A DNA stretch of 14,917 nucleotides from CAZXCQ01 sp964639275 (GTDB lineage Bacteria; Desulfobacterota; DSM-4660; Desulfatiglandales; Desulfatiglandaceae): the NCBI GenBank assembly GCA_964639275.1, contig CAZXCQ010000156.1, forward strand, positions 1 to 14,917, given 5' to 3'. Below, piece by piece: positions 1 through 7,232 of this stretch (positions within the stretch are counted from its first letter, which is position 1; every line of letters starts with the position of its first letter). Under the pieces are notes generated by a model that worked only from the letters and a program-made list of their open reading frames with translations, made no database searches and was not told where the DNA came from. Position numbers and translations under genes: made by a program.

Positions 1-165
1 GTTTTCTTTCGGCAACACTGTTTCTCGTTTAATCCTTATATCGGAATTCCAGTATGGCTTGACTAACCTTGTAAGGATCTGAGAAAAGGGGATTGGCCGC
101 GGAATAAAGGTCGGTGTGGACGAACGACTTCTGAAACCTGAAACCATCGGACTTGGGAGGTAAAA
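1..165. other. Leader region upstream of the methyltransferase gene
   Basis: No gene is supported here. The stretch ends with a clear ribosome binding site (GGGAGG at 155-160) five bases before the ATG at 166. A TTGACT hexamer occurs near 59-64, but nothing like TATAAT follows at 15-18 bases. A short open frame runs into the TAA at 161-163 but has no recognisable product. The promoter may lie upstream of the window. Confidence 0.4.
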
Positions 166-1185
166 ATGACCGGAAAAGAGATTGTGAAATTGGCCTTTGA
201 TCTCAAAGAACCGCCCAGGACACCCGTTACCCTGATTGGCGGGGGTTCATTGATGGTGGATCTGGCAGGTCAGACCTTTGCAGGAATCAAGGAAGACCCG
301 GCGAAGATCGCCGATGTCTTTATCCAGGGATTCCACAGGTTTGATCATGATCTACTATGGACAGGATCAAATTTTATCAACTACCCGCTGCATTTCCTCG
401 GGTGCCCCATCGAGGATCGCACATCCGATGGGCCATCACTTCTGGGAACGGTGATCCAGGGTCTGGATGATTTTGACTCCCTGAGCGTAGAAAGGGTCCT
501 CGAAAACCCGGTGATGCAGGGAATTATTCGTTCCCATCACCTCATCGCCGATGCCGTCGGCAAGGAGACCTTCGCAATGCCGACCCAATGGGCCCCTTTT
601 ACCCTGGCGGCCCGAATCCTGGGACCCGAGGCGGTCATGTGGGCGACCCTGGAGGATCAGGACCGGCTCCAGGAGCTTGTCCGGTTTGCCACAGAGTTGA
701 TCTGGTCGATCGTCGATCCGATCCTGGATCATGAGGACATCATGGGGGCCAACTTCGCAGACCCTGTTGCATCGGGGGACATGATCTCACCCGATACCTT
801 CCGGCGGTTTGCTGCACCGTTTCTCAAGGAACTGGTGGAACGACTCGGGTCAAGGGGAAAGTATTCCATGATCCATATCTGTGGTGACACCACTCGCATA
901 CTGGGGGATATCGCCGATATGGGGCCAAATTGCTTTAGCCTGGAGGCAAAGGTGGATCTCAGACAGGCAAAGGAGATCCTGGGGGGCAAGGTGTGTGTGG
1001 CCGGGAATGTGACGCCAACAGGCGCGTTCCTGAAAGGAACCCCCGAAGAAGTGGTCAGCGAGGCAAAGGCGTGTATTGATCGGTGGGGAGACGGAGGCGG
1101 TTTCCTCTTAACCCTGGGCTGTGATTTCCCCAAGACCGTCCCTGTTGAAAATGCCATGGCCTTGATGTCACTGAAAAAACGGTAA
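166..1185 (+). CDS. Uroporphyrinogen decarboxylase-family (MtaA/CmuA-like) methyltransferase
   Basis: A 339-residue protein of the URO-D TIM-barrel superfamily. It resembles the corrinoid:coenzyme methyltransferases (MtaA, CmuA type) rather than the haem enzyme HemE. The deciding signature is the zinc-thiolate set H237-x-C239 in the stretch IHICGDT, plus a distal C319 in LTLGCDFPK. Together they form the His-x-Cys-xn-Cys pattern that activates a thiol methyl acceptor in MtaA-type enzymes. The glycine-rich strand VCVAGNVTP (near 276-284) is also typical. Length is normal for the family. The start is fixed by GGGAGG five bases upstream. By family knowledge it would move a methyl group between a corrinoid protein and a thiol or a pterin; no corrinoid protein is encoded nearby, so the substrate cannot be named. 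It is followed by a PP-loop gene remnant and an ATC-hydrolase-like gene on the same strand. Confidence 0.85.
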   Translation: MTGKEIVKLAFDLKEPPRTPVTLIGGGSLMVDLAGQTFAGIKEDPAKIADVFIQGFHRFDHDLLWTGSNFINYPLHFLGCPIEDRTSDGPSLLGTVIQGLDDFDSLSVERVLENPVMQGIIRSHHLIADAVGKETFAMPTQWAPFTLAARILGPEAVMWATLEDQDRLQELVRFATELIWSIVDPILDHEDIMGANFADPVASGDMISPDTFRRFAAPFLKELVERLGSRGKYSMIHICGDTTRILGDIADMGPNCFSLEAKVDLRQAKEILGGKVCVAGNVTPTGAFLKGTPEEVVSEAKACIDRWGDGGGFLLTLGCDFPKTVPVENAMALMSLKKR

Positions 1186-1219
1186 GAGGGAACTGTTCAG
1201 ATGTTACGGAAGATAGCCC

Positions 1220-1375
1220 ATGGAATCGATAAAAAATCATAAATTCTTTTGTTCACTGATTACTCGCCCAACGTCGTGGGACAACCACGAGGGGACCTTC
1301 CGTCACACGCTTCATGAATTGAAGCAGAAGCGCGTTGATTTCGGGGTGTTTGGAGACATCGACCTGGAGGAATAA
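1220..1375 (+). pseudogene. Remnant of a PP-loop (Dph6/DUF71-like, COG2102) ATP-binding protein gene
   Basis: An open frame of 51 codons (ATG at 1220, TAA at 1373) that ends in VFGDIDLEE. This motif, preceded by an RPTSWDNHE-like stretch and an amphipathic helix (HTLHELKQK), matches my memory of the middle of Dph6/DUF71-type adenine-nucleotide alpha hydrolases, where GDI-x-LE-[DE]-HR is followed by a conserved C-terminal half. Here the N-terminal SGGKDS PP-loop domain is absent and the protein stops right after the motif, so both ends are missing against a usual length of about 220 residues. There is no good ribosome binding site, and a stop lies in frame at 1214. The frame is the same as that of the next gene (TAA, four codons, then the GTG start). 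I infer a decayed gene; a retained small peptide is possible but less likely. Confidence 0.6.
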
Positions 1376-1387
1376 GGAGGAAGCGAA

Positions 1388-2104
1388 GTGCCAAGACCCG
1401 TGTATCCGACAAAAGAGGGGATCTGGTCAAGGGGGAAACGGAAGGAGGCAGGATACGGCGGTGTCCGCCTGGGGATGCCCTTCCCGGAGGCGGTGGAACA
1501 ATTCCGCAAGTCCATAGAAGGCCGTGACGATTTTGACCCGGCTGTCCTGTTTGCTTGGGGCACCATGCAGGCGACAGCTGTTCTCAATATCCTAAAGGCC
1601 GCAGAAGAGACCTTTGGAAAAGAGGGCCAGGAGATGGTCCGCAAGGCCGCAAACAGGGCCGGATATGAGGCCATGGAGAGTTTTCTCAAGACGTCCGGCT
1701 TTCCCGAGGGCCTGGATGAGATGGAAATGGCATCCTATGTGGTGACCGGGATAAATACGGTCCTTTATGCCTCACTGGAAAAGCCATGGATTGTGTCGAA
1801 AGACCGCTGCGAGTTTGACATCCTGTGGTGCCCCCATCAGGACCGCTATTCGGCCTTTGATTGTCGTGTGCAGAGATACTTTGTCGAGGGGATGTTTCAG
1901 GCCCTTGACGACAGTGGGAAGGGTGGGCTCACGGCCTGGGTGGAGAAGCTGATCCCCCACGGGGCCGAATGCTGTCACTTTGTGGTGGAGAGAAGAAAGG
2001 ACGGTGGGGGCAAAAACCCCTGGGATGCCTATTCAGAGGAACTGGGAAAAAAGGCCTTTAGGAAACTGGCCGAAGAAAAGGCGCACGGACCCAGCTCCCG
2101 ATGA
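1388..2104 (+). CDS. L-2-amino-thiazoline-4-carboxylic acid hydrolase-like protein
   Basis: A 238-residue soluble protein beginning with GTG. A strong AGGAGG at 1376-1381, six bases before it, decides the start. The C-terminal half carries the features I associate with the ATC-hydrolase family (PF14196-like): a buried WCPHQ (147-151), a D-C-R around 158-160, a VEGMFQAL helix (166-173), and the IPHGAECCHFVVE block (189-201) with adjacent cysteines C195-C196. Characterised members hydrolyse amino-thiazoline carboxylate to a carbamoyl-cysteine, but most relatives have unknown substrates, so the function is family-level only. The gene sits just after a methyltransferase and a PP-loop gene remnant, all on the + strand, and may once have been part of a three-gene unit. 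The roughly 45 N-terminal residues are not recognised. Confidence 0.65.
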   Translation: MPRPVYPTKEGIWSRGKRKEAGYGGVRLGMPFPEAVEQFRKSIEGRDDFDPAVLFAWGTMQATAVLNILKAAEETFGKEGQEMVRKAANRAGYEAMESFLKTSGFPEGLDEMEMASYVVTGINTVLYASLEKPWIVSKDRCEFDILWCPHQDRYSAFDCRVQRYFVEGMFQALDDSGKGGLTAWVEKLIPHGAECCHFVVERRKDGGGKNPWDAYSEELGKKAFRKLAEEKAHGPSSR

Positions 2105-2118
2105 TCGCCGGTCATCTC

Positions 2119-2146
2119 TTGACTCAGCGCTTTTGATTGTTATTTT
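2119..2146 (+). promoter_or_regulatory. Probable sigma-70 type promoter of htpX
   Basis: TTGACT (2119-2124; 5 of 6 to consensus) is followed after 16 bases by TATTTT (2141-2146; 4 of 6), in an AT-rich pocket between the end of the preceding gene and htpX. Transcription would start around 2153, leaving a short leader with AGGAGG before the ATG. This suggests htpX is transcribed separately from the upstream genes. Confidence 0.5.
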
Positions 2147-2175
2147 AAAGGCTACATGATCAGGAGGTTTGGGCA

Positions 2176-3102
2176 ATGGGGAACTGGTTTAAGACAACGC
2201 TCTTGTTGGGCGCCATGACGGTTCTCATCGTCTGGATCGGACACCTCTTCGGGGGCCGGCAGGGCATGGTCCTGGCCTTCTTGCTGGCCATGGGGATGAA
2301 CTTTTTCAGCTACTGGTATTCCGACAAGATCGTGCTCAAGATGTACCGGGCCAGGGAGGTAAGCCCCCAGGACTTTCCCAAATTGTACGAGGCTGTCAGA
2401 CAGCTGTCTCAAAACGCGGGTCTCCCAATGCCCCGGGTCTACATCATCCCGGAGGAATCCCCGAACGCCTTTGCCACGGGTAGAGACCCCGAGCACGCGG
2501 TGGTCGCCGTCACCGAAGGTCTGCTCAAGACCATGAACGATGAAGAGGCCACAGGTGTCCTCGCCCACGAAATGGCCCATGTCAAGAACAGGGACATCCT
2601 CATCGGGTCGGTTGCCGCCACAATGGCGGGTGCCATTATGATCTTAGCCACCATGGCCCGCTGGACCGCCTTTTTTGGCGGTGGGGCCCGGGATGAGGAA
2701 GGTGGAGGGGGCGGTCTGGGAGCGATGGGTCTGATCGTCATGTCTATTCTGGCACCCATCGCGGCCATGCTCATTCAGATGGCCATCTCCAGGTCAAGGG
2801 AATATCAGGCCGATGCAACAGGGGCCCGGTTCGCGGGTAGCCCGGAAGGCCTGGCCGATGCCCTGGAAAAGCTTGGGGCATACACGCGCAGGCTGCCGCT
2901 GAAGGCCAGCCCATCGACGGCGCACATGTTTATCGTCAATCCCCTCTCCGCGGGTGGCATGGCCAGCCTCTTTTCCACCCATCCCCCCCTGGAGCAGAGG
3001 ATCGCCCGGCTTCGGGGCAGCCGGCCAGACTCACCCATTGAGAAGGAGGAAGACAGGGGAAGAAAGGCAGCCGAGGAATTCTGGAGACATCTGTCAAAAT
3101 AA
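2176..3102 (+). CDS. htpX: Protease HtpX, M48-family membrane zinc metalloprotease
   Basis: A 308-residue inner-membrane metalloprotease of membrane-protein quality control. It degrades misfolded membrane proteins, with the active site on the cytoplasmic side. Hydrophobic segments lie near residues 6-22 and 31-47. A conserved block (FPKLYEAVRQLSQ, PRVYIIPEESPNAFATGR) follows at 67-103. The zinc site HEMAH is at 131-135, with the third ligand in SREYQAD (E209). Two more membrane spans flank a Gly/acidic-rich loop (about 145-165 and 184-204). The STHPPLEQRIARLR motif lies near the C-terminus, as in typical HtpX. An extra charged tail of about 30 residues follows; family length is usually 280-300. 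The start is set by AGGAGG 10-15 bases upstream. No Cpx-like stress operator was recognised. Confidence 0.93.
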   Translation: MGNWFKTTLLLGAMTVLIVWIGHLFGGRQGMVLAFLLAMGMNFFSYWYSDKIVLKMYRAREVSPQDFPKLYEAVRQLSQNAGLPMPRVYIIPEESPNAFATGRDPEHAVVAVTEGLLKTMNDEEATGVLAHEMAHVKNRDILIGSVAATMAGAIMILATMARWTAFFGGGARDEEGGGGGLGAMGLIVMSILAPIAAMLIQMAISRSREYQADATGARFAGSPEGLADALEKLGAYTRRLPLKASPSTAHMFIVNPLSAGGMASLFSTHPPLEQRIARLRGSRPDSPIEKEEDRGRKAAEEFWRHLSK

Positions 3103-3303
3103 GGGGCGTCTGTTCAATTCTTGACATGCGCGCCGGGTGAACCCGCACCACCCCATCTCCTTTTCACGAATTTTTGCTTCAGCCAAAAAGGGGCCCTCGA
3201 TACGCCTTGCCATTTTTGTGGACTTCAAACCGGCCCGGCTCTTCAGGCCATCTGCGGCTTCTGTTTGAAGACCTCAGTCCTTGTGGAAAAGCGAAATCCG
3301 CAC

Positions 3304-3334
3304 ACATCAATCCCCCATTTGACATCAATCCCCC
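3304..3334. repeat. Two-copy direct repeat, 13 bp at 18-bp spacing
   Basis: ACATCAATCCCCC occurs at 3304-3316 and again exactly at 3322-3334. The offset of 18 bases is not an exact number of helical turns. The pair lies about 120 bases upstream of the ATPase start and could be a regulator binding site or a simple local duplication. Confidence 0.6.
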
Positions 3335-3359
3335 GATGGTTTATGTTGACGCACCCTGA

Positions 3360-3382
3360 GAAATGATTAGATTTTTCATTTC
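3360..3382. repeat. Inverted repeat upstream of the ATPase gene
   Basis: GAAATGA (3360-3366) and TCATTTC (3376-3382) are perfect 7-bp arms around a 9-base AT-rich loop, about 75 bases before the chosen start. It could be an operator or a weak hairpin; it is not a classical terminator because no T-run follows. Confidence 0.45.
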
Positions 3383-3454
3383 AGTAATTGGACGCCAACA
3401 ACATCAATGTTTAACACCTTTTTGAAAAAGTCGGTTTTGTCAAGGAGCAAGAGT

Positions 3455-4309
3455 ATGGAGACAGAGGGTAGCAGGGAAAAAAAGTTCACCGGGGCATCCA
3501 AGTATGTCCTTGATGAGGAATTGGCCGAAATTGTCAATATATCCATGGCATTAGAAATGCCTTTACTCCTAAAAGGAGAGCCGGGCACAGGCAAGACCAT
3601 GCTGGCGCATGCCATTGCTGAGGCCCTTAACATGAACCTCATTGTCCTGAACGTCAAATCGAGCATGAAGCTTGTGGATGCGCTCTACCAGTATGACACC
3701 TTAACCAGGCTCAACGATAGCCGTTTTGGTGACTCCACCCGGGATGTAAGCAACATTGAAGACTACATCAAGATGGGGAAAATCGGTCAGGCCTTTGTGG
3801 CCGAGGAGAGGGCGGTCCTTTTGATTGATGAGATTGACAAGGCAGACACCGATTTTCAGGATGACATGCTGGATGTCCTGGACCAGATGGAATTTGATAT
3901 CATCGAGATCGACCGGACCATCAGCGCGAGGCACAGGCCGGTGATTGTCATCACCTCCAATGCCAAGAAGGACCTCTCGGATCCCTTTTTGGGACGCTGC
4001 AACTTTCATCATATCGCCTTTCCTGAACCCGACATGATGAAGACGATTGTCCAGGTTCACTTCCCGGACATCAGCAGGGATCTGCTGGATCACACGGTCA
4101 AGGCCTTCTATCGGATGCGGGATTTCAGGAGTATTGAGAAAAAGCCTGCGACCCGCGAATTGATCAACTGGATTCGGGCGCTCAAGGCAGATCCGGACTT
4201 CAAGTTAAAGGATCTGATCAAGGGAGACATCCCTTACCTGGGTGTCCTCTTTAAAAAGAGTCCCGATTATGCGATTGCGCAAAACGCAGTCGCACGGATG
4301 AGGCTGTGA
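3455..4309 (+). CDS. MoxR-type AAA+ ATPase (CoxE-partner type)
   Basis: A 284-residue AAA+ ATPase of the MoxR/AAA_5 type. Walker A GEPGTGKT is at 41-48, Walker B LLIDEID at 122-128, sensor-1 ITSNAKK at 166-172, and a likely arginine finger in FLGRC (R181). A small helical lid domain follows (about 215-284). I chose the ATG at 3455 because AAGGAG lies seven bases before it. An in-frame ATG at 3407 would add 16 residues but has no ribosome binding site and precedes the conserved start. MoxR ATPases act with VWA-domain proteins as metal-insertion or maturation chaperones. The next gene, 62 bases on, encodes exactly such a partner, so the two probably work together. The client enzyme is not in the window. 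Confidence 0.85.
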   Translation: METEGSREKKFTGASKYVLDEELAEIVNISMALEMPLLLKGEPGTGKTMLAHAIAEALNMNLIVLNVKSSMKLVDALYQYDTLTRLNDSRFGDSTRDVSNIEDYIKMGKIGQAFVAEERAVLLIDEIDKADTDFQDDMLDVLDQMEFDIIEIDRTISARHRPVIVITSNAKKDLSDPFLGRCNFHHIAFPEPDMMKTIVQVHFPDISRDLLDHTVKAFYRMRDFRSIEKKPATRELINWIRALKADPDFKLKDLIKGDIPYLGVLFKKSPDYAIAQNAVARMRL

Positions 4310-4371
4310 CAGACAGGGGCTTTCCACAGCATTGAGCGGATAAGCGCCGGCTAGCCTTAGAGGATCAGGAG

Positions 4372-5565
4372 ATGTTTACGAGGTTTTTCTATCTGTTAAG
4401 GGAAGTGGGGATCCCGGTATCCCCTACCTCCTTTCTCAGGCTTCAAAAGGCCTTGAGTATGGGCCTCATTACTTCAATGGATGGCTTTTACACGGCCGCC
4501 CGCTCCATCCTGGTCAAGAGCGAGCGGTATTTTGATCTCTACGATCAGGTATTTGCCCATCATTTTGAGGGGGCGGAGCTAAAGGAGCCGGCCGAATTCG
4601 AGCTGTCAGAAGTGGCCCAGGCCATGCTGGAGCAATGGCTAAAGGACCCGGAGGGCATGGCCCAGGCCCTGGGGGTTGATGAGGAGGCGCTCAACAAACT
4701 GAGCCCCGACGAGCTGCTCCAGTATTTCCTGGATCGTCTAAAGGAGCAGACAGAAGAACATCACGGGGGGAGTAAGTGGATCGGGACCCGGGGGACATCC
4801 CCTGTGGGGCATTCCGGCTACCATCCAGGCGGCATGAGGGTCGGCGGGATCTCCAGGAACAAGTCGGCCGTTAAAGTGGCCATGGACAGGCGGTATCGCG
4901 ATTACTCTCAAGAAGGACCGCTCACCCAGGCCCAGATAGGGGAGGCCCTCAAGCGATTGAGAAACATGGTGCCCTCCGGCCCCAAGGACATGGTCAATAT
5001 CGATGAGACCATCTACCAGACCATGAAAAATGCCGGGGAGATAGAGATCGTATTTGACCGGAGCCTGAGGGACCGCCTCAAGGTTATTCTGGCCATAGAC
5101 AATGGGGGGTGGTCCATGGATCCTTACATTGACGTGGTCCAGACCCTTTTTAACTATGCCCGGGCCCAGTTCAAGGAGCTAAAGACCTTTTTCTTCCACA
5201 ACACCATTTATGATTATCTCTGGGAAGACCCTGCCAGGTTTAGAAAGCCGTACAAGGTTGATGAACTGGTCCGCCGCGACCCGGAGACCCGTTTTGTCAT
5301 AGTGGGCGATGCCAGCATGGCACCTTATGAATTGATGGCCACCGACGGCTCTATCCATATCGAGGAGAGGACCATGAAGCCCAGCTATGAGAGACTCCAG
5401 TTTATTGCCGCTACCTTCCCCTATTCTGTCTGGCTAAACCCAAAGATGGCCATGGAGTGGCCCTACACCCGCACCATCAACGCCATCCGTGAGATCTTTC
5501 CGATGTTCGAACTGACCATCGACGGGCTGGAAAAGGCAGTGACCTACCTGATGCACAAGAACTGA
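4372..5565 (+). CDS. CoxE-like VWA domain protein, partner of the MoxR ATPase
   Basis: A 397-residue protein of the CoxE/COG3825 type. The N-terminal helical part starts with the usual GIPVSPTSFLRL-like motif (13-24). A middle linker is rich in Gly and basic residues (about 132-180) and includes GGMRVGGIS. The VWA-like domain starts near residue 237. Its metal-ion site is atypical: D243-N-G-G-W-S-M replaces the canonical D-x-S-x-S, a variation seen in this subfamily, so metal binding may be altered. A second motif, VGDASMAPYE (311-320), is well kept. AGAGGA lies about seven bases before the ATG. It would pair with the preceding ATPase as a chaperone for a metalloenzyme, by analogy with CoxD-CoxE in CO-dehydrogenase maturation, but no cox structural genes are seen. 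Its stop codon directly abuts the stop of the convergent gene. Confidence 0.82.
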   Translation: MFTRFFYLLREVGIPVSPTSFLRLQKALSMGLITSMDGFYTAARSILVKSERYFDLYDQVFAHHFEGAELKEPAEFELSEVAQAMLEQWLKDPEGMAQALGVDEEALNKLSPDELLQYFLDRLKEQTEEHHGGSKWIGTRGTSPVGHSGYHPGGMRVGGISRNKSAVKVAMDRRYRDYSQEGPLTQAQIGEALKRLRNMVPSGPKDMVNIDETIYQTMKNAGEIEIVFDRSLRDRLKVILAIDNGGWSMDPYIDVVQTLFNYARAQFKELKTFFFHNTIYDYLWEDPARFRKPYKVDELVRRDPETRFVIVGDASMAPYELMATDGSIHIEERTMKPSYERLQFIAATFPYSVWLNPKMAMEWPYTRTINAIREIFPMFELTIDGLEKAVTYLMHKN

Positions 5566-7041
5566 TCAGCCTCTGCCCTCAAGAAACCGCCAGTAGGCCA
5601 CCATTCTGGAGAGGACATTCACCGCGTCCTCGGGTGTCTCATAATAAAGACCACTGTATCGCCTGCCATCCACAGAACGCACCTTGCCCTTGGTGGTCCT
5701 GGCCATGGAGACGCCGATAACCGGCTTTTCGTAAGTCTCCATGAGTTCCACCATCCTGGCGATGTATCTCTCTTCGTAGTCCTGGACCAGGGAATTCATC
5801 TGTTCCAGGAATCCGGGTGGGATGGTGGCGTCCACCTTGCGGGTGGATTCGATCAGGAGTGATGCAAACTCCTGCCGGTCCACGATCCCCAGGCTGATGA
5901 CTGCATCGATCCCGTTCCATTTCAGGAGTTCCTCTACCGCCACAATCGGTGCATCCGGATCGGCCGTTCCCACCAGATCAACCGGATTTCCCTTGCTCCA
6001 AAAAGGGGGAAGGTACCGGCCGATGGTTTCCACAATCGGCTTGGGAATACCGGGGACTACAAGTCCCCTTTCATTGCACCCGTCTGCCGTAACGACCCCC
6101 CATCCCCCGCCAAGGGTTACAATCCCCACCCGGTTTCCCCTGGGTAAGGGGAGAGAGGAAAACCCTGCCGATAAGTCGAGTAACTCGGATGGGACCCGAA
6201 CGTTCAGGAGGCCGGCCTGCCGGCATGCCGCCCGAAAAAAGAGATCTTCTCCGCTCATCGAACCCGTGTGAGAGGCTGCTGCCGAGCGACCGGCCTCGGT
6301 CCGGCCGCCTTTCAGGACGACCACGGGCTTTTTGAGATTTACCCGCTTTGCGACCTGGAGGAAGTGCCTCCCATCTCCCACGCTCTCCAGGTACAGGATA
6401 ATGATCCTGGTGTGGGGATCCTCCTCCAGATATTGCAGGTAATCCACGCACGTGACCATCCCCTCATTTCCTGACCCCACAAACAGGGATATGCCGATCC
6501 CCTGTTGATGGGCAAAATGGATCAACTGGTTGCCCAGATTTCCCGACTGGGAGATAAAGGCCACCGAGCCCTTTCCGGGCCTGGCATGCACTCCCGTTGC
6601 AAAGAGACCGGCGTGGGGACAGATGATTCCCATGGTATTGGGTCCGACAAGTGTTAGCTCCCTTTTCCGGCAGATATCCACCACCTGCCTTTCAAGCGCT
6701 TTGCCCGCCTCATCGGTTTCACTAAAACCCGATGTGATCAATACCACCCCCCTTACCCCCTTCTCACCGCACTGTTCAAGGATGCCGGGGACGGTCTTGG
6801 CCGGGGTGGTAATAAATGCCAGGTCCACAGGATCGGGAATATCGAGGACACTCCCAAAGACGGGGAGGCCAAAGATCTCCCTTCGTCTTGGATTGACGGG
6901 AAATATCTTTCCCTCAAACCCCCCGGCAACGATGTTGCTGAGTATGAACTGACCCCATTTTCCAAATTCCGTAGATGCGCCAATAACCGAAACCGACGTG
7001 GGATCAAAGACAGCATCGAGATCCAAGATGTGCCTATCCAT
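5566..7041 (-). CDS. Acyl-CoA synthetase (NDP-forming), alpha-subunit type
   Basis: A 491-residue cytoplasmic protein. It has an N-terminal CoA-binding Rossmann domain (SVSVIGASTEFGKWG, about 16-30), a first succinyl-CoA-synthetase-like flavodoxin domain (GSVAFISQSGNLG, 158-170) and a second such domain (RVGIVTLGGGWGVV, about 305-320). The phosphorylated histidine is H258 in AASHTGSMSG. This is the alpha half of ADP-forming acetyl/acyl-CoA synthetases, which make ATP from acyl-CoA or activate acids. The ATP-grasp beta half is not fused (fused forms are about 700 residues) and not adjacent, so it must be encoded elsewhere or this is a stand-alone variant. The start ATG has a GAGGAA about eight bases upstream. 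The C-terminus has a Tyr-rich extension. The substrate is unknown. Confidence 0.85.
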   Translation of the reverse strand: MDRHILDLDAVFDPTSVSVIGASTEFGKWGQFILSNIVAGGFEGKIFPVNPRRREIFGLPVFGSVLDIPDPVDLAFITTPAKTVPGILEQCGEKGVRGVVLITSGFSETDEAGKALERQVVDICRKRELTLVGPNTMGIICPHAGLFATGVHARPGKGSVAFISQSGNLGNQLIHFAHQQGIGISLFVGSGNEGMVTCVDYLQYLEEDPHTRIIILYLESVGDGRHFLQVAKRVNLKKPVVVLKGGRTEAGRSAAASHTGSMSGEDLFFRAACRQAGLLNVRVPSELLDLSAGFSSLPLPRGNRVGIVTLGGGWGVVTADGCNERGLVVPGIPKPIVETIGRYLPPFWSKGNPVDLVGTADPDAPIVAVEELLKWNGIDAVISLGIVDRQEFASLLIESTRKVDATIPPGFLEQMNSLVQDYEERYIARMVELMETYEKPVIGVSMARTTKGKVRSVDGRRYSGLYYETPEDAVNVLSRMVAYWRFLEGRG

Positions 7042-7073
7042 AGGAGTACTTCCTCTGTAAGTCTAGCCTTTTT

Positions 7074-7167
7074 GTAACACTTTAGCCTTTTTCAAAACTG
7101 ACAATTCGACAAGGCAATGGGGGTTCCGAGTCCCCATTGCCCGGATTTCAAAAAGCTAAAATGTTAC
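7074..7167. mobile_element. MITE-like palindromic element, long form (copy A)
   Basis: A 94-bp non-coding element. The outer arms are imperfect inverted repeats that begin GTAACACTTTAGC on the left and read GTAACATTTTAGC on the complementary right end. Inside is a 10-bp perfect stem (7113-7122 with 7132-7141) around a GTTCCGAGT loop. It aligns end to end without gaps with the reverse complement of the copy at 12679-12772, about 66 of 94 positions matching by hand. No target duplication is visible at this copy (left flank GCCTTTTT, right flank CCCCCTGG). It lies upstream of the acyl-CoA synthetase and downstream of the lipoprotein gene; its hairpin could also affect transcription there. Confidence 0.8.
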
Positions 7168-7232
7168 CCCCCTGGTAATTAACCAGTAGAGACACTCTAT
7201 CCAAAGAAAGATGCCGACGACATCGGTATTGC

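Larger units (their letters stand above)
3103..3454. other. Intergenic region between htpX and the AAA ATPase gene
   Basis: About 350 bases without a convincing gene. One frame (TTG 3121 to TGA 3366, 81 codons) contains a CHFC-x11-CGFC pattern but has no ribosome binding site and no recognisable family. The stretch also holds an 18-bp-period direct repeat (3304-3334), a GAAATGA/TCATTTC inverted repeat (3360-3382) and a 15-mer at 3202-3216 that recurs at 11837-11851. The region presumably carries the promoter of the ATPase/VWA pair, but no clear -35/-10 pair was found. Confidence 0.5.

Noticed and set aside
55..75. Sigma-54-like promoter (TGGC ... CTTG) before the methyltransferase
   Set aside because: The distance between the two elements is about three bases too long and the second lacks the invariant GC.
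3121..3366. An 81-codon + strand frame with a CHFC-x11-CGFC zinc-ribbon-like pattern
   Set aside because: It starts at a TTG with no ribosome binding site, the rest of the frame is Pro-rich and without family-like sequence, and two other frames here are also open.
3407..3454. Upstream ATG as the start of the MoxR ATPase
   Set aside because: There is no ribosome binding site before 3407, while AAGGAG precedes the ATG at 3455 at ideal spacing, and the 16 extra residues are not family-like.
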